DNA of 64,000 bases from an uncultured Oscillospiraceae bacterium (GTDB lineage Bacteria; Bacillota; Clostridia; Oscillospirales; Ruminococcaceae), in NCBI GenBank assembly GCA_900539695.1, contig UQDG01000002.1, positions 62,001 to 126,000 on the forward strand, read 5' to 3'. The notes under the pieces are model-generated. The model saw only the letters and a program-made list of their open reading frames with translations, had not been told where the DNA came from and made no database searches. Numbering within the stretch: the stretch's first letter is position 1; each line of letters opens with the position of its first letter. A program made the translations under genes and the position numbers. This document shows positions 60,360 through 64,000 of the stretch, piece by piece.

Positions 60360-61706
60360 TCACGCTGCTTTCCCGCCAAAGGTGCCTTTGCGTTTCAGCA
60401 GCAGGTAGGCTGTCAGGCAGATGAGCACCGACAGCAGCGAGCCGACCGCCGTGGCAAGGCCCATGGGCAGCAGGTTGTCCGGGAACAGCTTGGACATGAA
60501 ATAGGCCCCCGGCACACGCACCAGCACGATGGCCAAAATGTTATGCAGGAACGAAAGCTCGCTGCGGCCGTAAGCGCAGAAATACCCGCTGAAGCTGAAG
60601 TGGATACCCGCAAAGAAGCAGTCCCAGATATACCCGCGCAGGTACCAGCCGCCCGCCACGGCCACAGCCGCGTCGCTGGTAAACAGAGCCACGGCATTGG
60701 GGGCGATAAACTGCACCAGCACACCCACGATAGCCCCAAAGGTCAGCGAAATGCCGATGGCGTAGTACAGTGTCCCGGCGGCACGGTCGTGCTTTCCTGC
60801 GCCCACGTTCTGGGCCCCCAGCGCCGACACCGTGGACAGCATCGAGGACGGCACCAGGAAGATGAAGCTGATGATCTTCTCCACGATGCCCACAGCGGCG
60901 GCGTCCGTCAGGCCGCGCCGGTTGGCAATGACCGTGATGAGCAAAAACGAGATTTGGATAAGTCCGTCCTGCAGCGCCACCGGCACGCCGATGCGCAGGA
61001 TGCGGCCAATGACATTTTTCTGCGGCCGCAGGTCACTTTTGTGCAGCCGGATGCCGCTTTTGCGCCGCAGGATGACCCCCAGCGAAACGATGACGCTGAT
61101 GCCCTGGGCCAGCGTAGTACCCAGCGCCGCACCGGCGGGGCCCATGTGCAGTGCCCCCATAAACAAGTAGTCCAGCCCGATGTTGGCCGCGCAGGCCACG
61201 GCAATAAAGTACATCGGGCTGCGGGAATCGCCCAGCCCGCGGAAGATGGACGCAATAATATTGTACGCCGTAATACAGGGGATGCCGATGAAGCAGATGG
61301 TCAGGTAAGCCGCCGCGCCGGGCACAGCCTCGGCCGGAGTGGACGTCATGCTTAAAATCGGCTGCACCAGCGCCGTCAGCACCGCGGCCAGCACCACCGA
61401 CACCGCCAGAAACAGCATGACCGCGTTGCCAATGACCGCGCCTGCGCCCCGGTCATCGTGGGCGCCCACTGCCCGGCCGATACCCACGGTAACACCCATG
61501 GCCAGCCCCACCAGCATGACCGTGATCATGTGCATGATCTGGCTGCCGATGGACACCGCCGTGATGCTGGCCGTGCCCTCAAACTGGCCAATGATGAACA
61601 GGTCTGCCATGCCGTACAGCGTTTGCAAAAAATACGACAGCAGGTAGGGCAGCGAGAAATAAAGCACATTTTTGAATACACTGCCGGTGGTCAGGTCTTT
61701 TTGCAT
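60360..61706 (-). CDS. MATE family efflux transporter
   Basis: Protein of 448 residues with twelve helices. The N-terminus TGSVFKNVLYFSLPYLLSYFLQTLYGMADLFIIGQ is family-typical; GVPVALQDGLIQISFLLITVIANRRG is the second-half equivalent and LSTVSALGAQNVGAGK matches the conserved Gln-Asn-x-Gly loop. Substrate unknown. It stands alone between an inverted repeat and a MITE-like element; no ribosome site of the AGGAGG type is seen, AAAAGGAC being the nearest match. Confidence 0.88.
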   Translation of the reverse strand: MQKDLTTGSVFKNVLYFSLPYLLSYFLQTLYGMADLFIIGQFEGTASITAVSIGSQIMHMITVMLVGLAMGVTVGIGRAVGAHDDRGAGAVIGNAVMLFLAVSVVLAAVLTALVQPILSMTSTPAEAVPGAAAYLTICFIGIPCITAYNIIASIFRGLGDSRSPMYFIAVACAANIGLDYLFMGALHMGPAGAALGTTLAQGISVIVSLGVILRRKSGIRLHKSDLRPQKNVIGRILRIGVPVALQDGLIQISFLLITVIANRRGLTDAAAVGIVEKIISFIFLVPSSMLSTVSALGAQNVGAGKHDRAAGTLYYAIGISLTFGAIVGVLVQFIAPNAVALFTSDAAVAVAGGWYLRGYIWDCFFAGIHFSFSGYFCAYGRSELSFLHNILAIVLVRVPGAYFMSKLFPDNLLPMGLATAVGSLLSVLICLTAYLLLKRKGTFGGKAA

Positions 61707-61731
61707 GGTTGGTTTCCGTCCTTTTCAAATT

Positions 61732-61873
61732 AAAGGCTCCCCTTGAGGGGAGCTGGCGCCGTAGGCGACTGAGGGGTGGCTCACCTGCAGAGCAATTGCA
61801 TCTACTTTGTTGGCCTATAGCTAAAGTAGCCACCCCTCACCCGCTGCGCGGGAGCTCCCCTCAAGGGGAGCCT
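61732..61873. mobile_element. MITE-like palindromic element, 142 bp
   Basis: Ends are long inverted repeats: AAAGGCTCCCCTTGAGGGGA and its complement. Inside lie a second pair (GAGGGGTGGC / GCCACCCCTC) and a third (CTACTTTG...CTAAAGTAG). It has no coding capacity. It sits 25 bases upstream of the MATE start. The arm matches the terminator at 6741. The rest of 61874-62103 holds a promoter and nothing else I recognise. Confidence 0.8.
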
Positions 61874-61984
61874 TTTTCCTATATAAAGTAAACCCCATTT
61901 TCCCACGAATGTCAAGCCAGCTCTTTAAATCGCTAAAGCAGGCATGAGACAGCCAAGGAACTTTCAAATTTTACAATTCTTGTG

Positions 61985-62013
61985 TTGTATTCCGGCCCCG
62001 GGTCGGGTATAAT
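61985..62013 (+). promoter_or_regulatory. Promoter of the 62104 gene cluster
   Basis: TTGTAT (61985-61990), 17-base spacer, TATAAT (62008-62013). Confidence 0.7.
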
Positions 62014-62103
62014 AGGGGCATAGCGGTATCTGCCCCGCAGACCGCCCGCAAGAAAAAATTACGAATCAACGGTATTCTTACCGCCAGGAAGGGAGTTTTC
62101 CCC

Positions 62104-62355
62104 ATGATGAAGAAATCCACGTTCGGTGCTGTGCTGGCCTTTTTCTTTGCTGCTGCCGGTGCCCTGACCGCCGCCGCCCTCTACCTCTATCACCGCGAGA
62201 AAGAGCTGGACGAGTACGAGCGCCTGCTGTTCAGCGATGACGGTGACGATTACGACGATGATGACGATTTCCAGGACGACACCGTCTACGAAAAGATCCC
62301 CGCCCAGCCCGCAGCCGACGCCCCTGACGCCCCTGACGCCCCTGACGCCGAGTAA
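62104..62355 (+). CDS. Small single-pass membrane protein with acidic tail
   Basis: Protein of 83 residues: STFGAVLAFFFAAAGALTAAALYLY is one membrane helix, then REKELDEYERLL, a run of Asp residues (DDGDDYDDDDDFQDD) and an (APD) tandem ending. It resembles the 24382 protein in plan. GGAAGGGAG precedes ATG 62104. No family recognised. The next gene starts 73 bases on, in the same direction. Confidence 0.75.
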   Translation: MMKKSTFGAVLAFFFAAAGALTAAALYLYHREKELDEYERLLFSDDGDDYDDDDDFQDDTVYEKIPAQPAADAPDAPDAPDAE

Positions 62356-62428
62356 AAACTGAGTCTCTCAGCCGGGCGCCGCCTTGTGCGTCCGGCTTTT
62401 CCATCGCTACTGCCTATAGGAGAAAACT

Positions 62429-63661
62429 ATGCGCAAACTGCTGCTCTGGCTTGCTATGGTCATTGCCATGGTCGCGCTGATTTTAGGCGGCACCGCCGCG
62501 TTTCTCTACAGCCGCACCGGCGAAAAAGACCTCCCGCAGGAGGCTGTTACCTTCGGGGACACCGCCCTCACCCCCAACGGGTGGGATTGGACCATCCCCG
62601 TGCTGGGCGACAAAGTAAGCAAGCACTACCAGAGCCCTACCAACCTGACCGTGCAAAAGCTGGGCACCTTTACCGATACCGCGCCCCAGCTGGTGCTGCC
62701 GGATTGGGTCACCCGCGCCGAAGTGACCATCACCGCGCCCGACGGCACGGCCTGGACCGGCGATGCCTCCACCTGCAACACCTATACCTACGCCGCCAAC
62801 GGCGACTACCAAATTATTGTAAAAGCCTACCACCAGGAGAACGAGCCCCCCGCCGACGCCCAGGGCTGGTACGCCTACCGCGCCGGGTACACCATGTCGA
62901 TGGCCCCTACCGTGACCCTGAGCATTGACCGCGCCGCCCAGGGCAGCGTGGTGGCGCTGTATCTCACCGGTATTCTGGATGGTGAGCCGAGCCTGGAGAC
63001 CGACCTGGGCACCGTCTGGTTCCGCCGCACCGCCGGCGGCTACATGGGGTATATCCCTATCACCTATAACGCCGAGGGCGGCGACCATACCCTGCAGCTG
63101 ACCTGCGGCAGCCTGACCCGCGACTTGACCCTGACCGTGACCAACACCCAGCACAAGACGGTGGAACTGCCCGCCGAGGAAGACGTGGGCGGGGCCGAGG
63201 AGTACCGCAACGCCATCTGGCCGCTGTACACCAACAGCACCGGCCAAAAGCTGTGGAACGGGCTGTTCGTGGCCCCCAGCAGCAGCGCCATTGCCGTGCA
63301 CTACGGCGACATCCAGATGCGGGACGGCCAGCGCAGCGGCCAATCTACCGGGCTGACCTACTCCGCCCCCGACAACGAGACCATCACCGCACCCCAGAGC
63401 GGCACCGTCGTGCTGGCGGATACCCTGACCCTAACCGGCGGCACGGTGGTCATCGACCACGGCTGCGGCGTGAAAAGCTATCTGTTCGGGTTAAAGACCG
63501 TCACCGCCCAGCGCGGCCAGACGATCGAAGCCGGCTCCCCCGTAGGCACGGCGGGCACCGACCATGACCTGATCTTTGAGCTGCGCATCGGCAGCAAATC
63601 GGTAGACCCGGAGCCTGCCATGGCGGGCCGCAGTGGTCTGCAATACCGCGAGTCTGAATAA
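62429..63661 (+). CDS. Membrane-anchored protein with degenerate M23 (LytM) domain
   Basis: Protein of 410 residues: one N-terminal helix (LLLWLAMVIAMVALILGGTAAF), about 250 residues of probable beta domains, and a C-terminal part that follows the M23 peptidase fold (APQSGTVVLADTLTLTGGTVVIDHGCGVKSY, QRGQTIEAGSPVGTAG, LIFELRIGSKSVDP). Active members bind zinc with HxxxD and HxH. Here the first motif reads STGLTY, the YxHL His is Gly (YLFGL) and HLHFE reads DLIFE, so zinc binding is not expected. It may act as an activator or scaffold, as EnvC and NlpD do. GGAGAA precedes ATG 62429. Confidence 0.75.
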   Translation: MRKLLLWLAMVIAMVALILGGTAAFLYSRTGEKDLPQEAVTFGDTALTPNGWDWTIPVLGDKVSKHYQSPTNLTVQKLGTFTDTAPQLVLPDWVTRAEVTITAPDGTAWTGDASTCNTYTYAANGDYQIIVKAYHQENEPPADAQGWYAYRAGYTMSMAPTVTLSIDRAAQGSVVALYLTGILDGEPSLETDLGTVWFRRTAGGYMGYIPITYNAEGGDHTLQLTCGSLTRDLTLTVTNTQHKTVELPAEEDVGGAEEYRNAIWPLYTNSTGQKLWNGLFVAPSSSAIAVHYGDIQMRDGQRSGQSTGLTYSAPDNETITAPQSGTVVLADTLTLTGGTVVIDHGCGVKSYLFGLKTVTAQRGQTIEAGSPVGTAGTDHDLIFELRIGSKSVDPEPAMAGRSGLQYRESE

Positions 63662-63747
63662 ATTTTTCATTGGGTACAGCCCGGCCCCGGCTGCCGCCTG
63701 TTTTTCCACGATGGGGCAACACCAAGAGGATTTTGGGAAGAGTACAG

Positions 63748-64000
63748 ATGAGCAAGAAAAACGACAACATCCCGGCCCAGGCCGCACCGGATACTGTCCC
63801 CCAGGCAGCCCCGCAGCCCGAATCCGCGCCCCCTGCGGAGACCGCGCCGGCGGAAGAAGCCGTCGCTACGGCCGCTGCCGAGGATGCCCCCGCCGAACCG
63901 GCAGGGGAGAGCGAAGCGGAACCTGTTGAAGAAGCGGCAGACGCCACCCCCGAAGCGCCGGAAGCACCCGAGGAAGCCCCCGCCGAAGAAGGCAAACCCG
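63748..64000 (+). CDS. Partial gene: acidic Ala/Pro/Glu-rich protein, runs off the window
   Basis: Starts MSKKNDNIPAQAAPDTVPQA and continues for 84 residues of low-complexity Ala/Glu/Pro sequence to the end of the window with no stop. Probably a disordered N-terminus ahead of a membrane or cell-wall domain that lies outside. GGGAAGAG precedes ATG 63748 at about 6 bases. The bias resembles the N-terminus of the 13704 protein. Function unknown. Confidence 0.65.
   Translation, partial: MSKKNDNIPAQAAPDTVPQAAPQPESAPPAETAPAEEAVATAAAEDAPAEPAGESEAEPVEEAADATPEAPEAPEEAPAEEGKP

Noticed and set aside
60264..61355. 363-residue plus-strand frame opposite a MATE gene
   Set aside because: Antisense shadow rich in His/Gln/Arg; starts inside the AT-rich inverted repeat.
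62320..62353. CCTGACGCC tandem as a DNA repeat element
   Set aside because: It is three codons (APD) repeated at the end of a coding frame; a simple coding repeat.
1..64000. CRISPR array, tRNA or rRNA genes
   Set aside because: No regularly spaced direct repeats of 24-40 bases, and no cloverleaf or rRNA signature was recognised by reading both strands.

Overview
This is a GC-rich Firmicute chromosome segment with small AT-rich islands. Spore genes (spoVT, spoVAC-spoVAD-spoVAE, spoIIP), a CIRCE/HrcA heat-shock operon, strong AGGAGG ribosome sites and a TPP riboswitch point to a spore-forming clostridium. Codon bias and short palindromic repeats suggest Oscillospiraceae (Subdoligranulum, Gemmiger or Faecalibacterium relatives); the genus is inference. 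No rRNA, tRNA or CRISPR array was seen.

Layout. 1-1130 is an AT-rich acquired patch with a lipoprotein and a frameshifted zinc-protease remnant. 1134-8135 holds an rRNA m5U methyltransferase, a YitT/flavin-protein pair, the TPP riboswitch with thiD-cytX, and a MATE pump. 8136-12284 has a degraded MATE fragment, uridine phosphorylase, a serine recombinase remnant fused at its end to a truncated spore-type gene, and fructose-bisphosphate aldolase. A dense cluster of DnaA-box-like sites fills 12517-12654. 12885-17405 is rlmB plus a 1233-residue protein that looks like a P-type ATPase stripped of its catalytic motifs. 17439-24801 carries a transposase fragment, a metal-type permease, an aldose epimerase, a DUF6311 protein, and an AraC regulator divergent from a MATE pump.

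24975-33139 is a histidine operon: a fused hisZ-hisG, hisD, hisC, an unknown membrane protein, hisH, hisA, hisF, hisIE and a PHP phosphatase. It contains no hisB. 33261-39760 has an acetyltransferase, an AraC regulator divergent from a KduD-like dehydrogenase, a lipoprotein, a GtrII-like membrane protein, a Nudix hydrolase and spoVT. 40029-44945 is hrcA-grpE-dnaK-dnaJ behind one perfect CIRCE.

45015-56458 contains an AT-rich EcsC-like gene, a divergent PTS enzyme I paralogue, a patatin-like lipase, a sugar nucleotidyltransferase, prmA-rsmE, an acetyltransferase, the spoVA genes, a MATE pump and rpsT. 56596-64000 has spoIIP, asnS-mutY, another MATE pump, a 142-bp MITE-like element, and a run of single-pass envelope proteins that includes a LytM/M23 domain without its zinc ligands. 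The last gene runs off the window end.

At least four families of short palindromic repeats sit in the intergenic spaces, often at gene ends.
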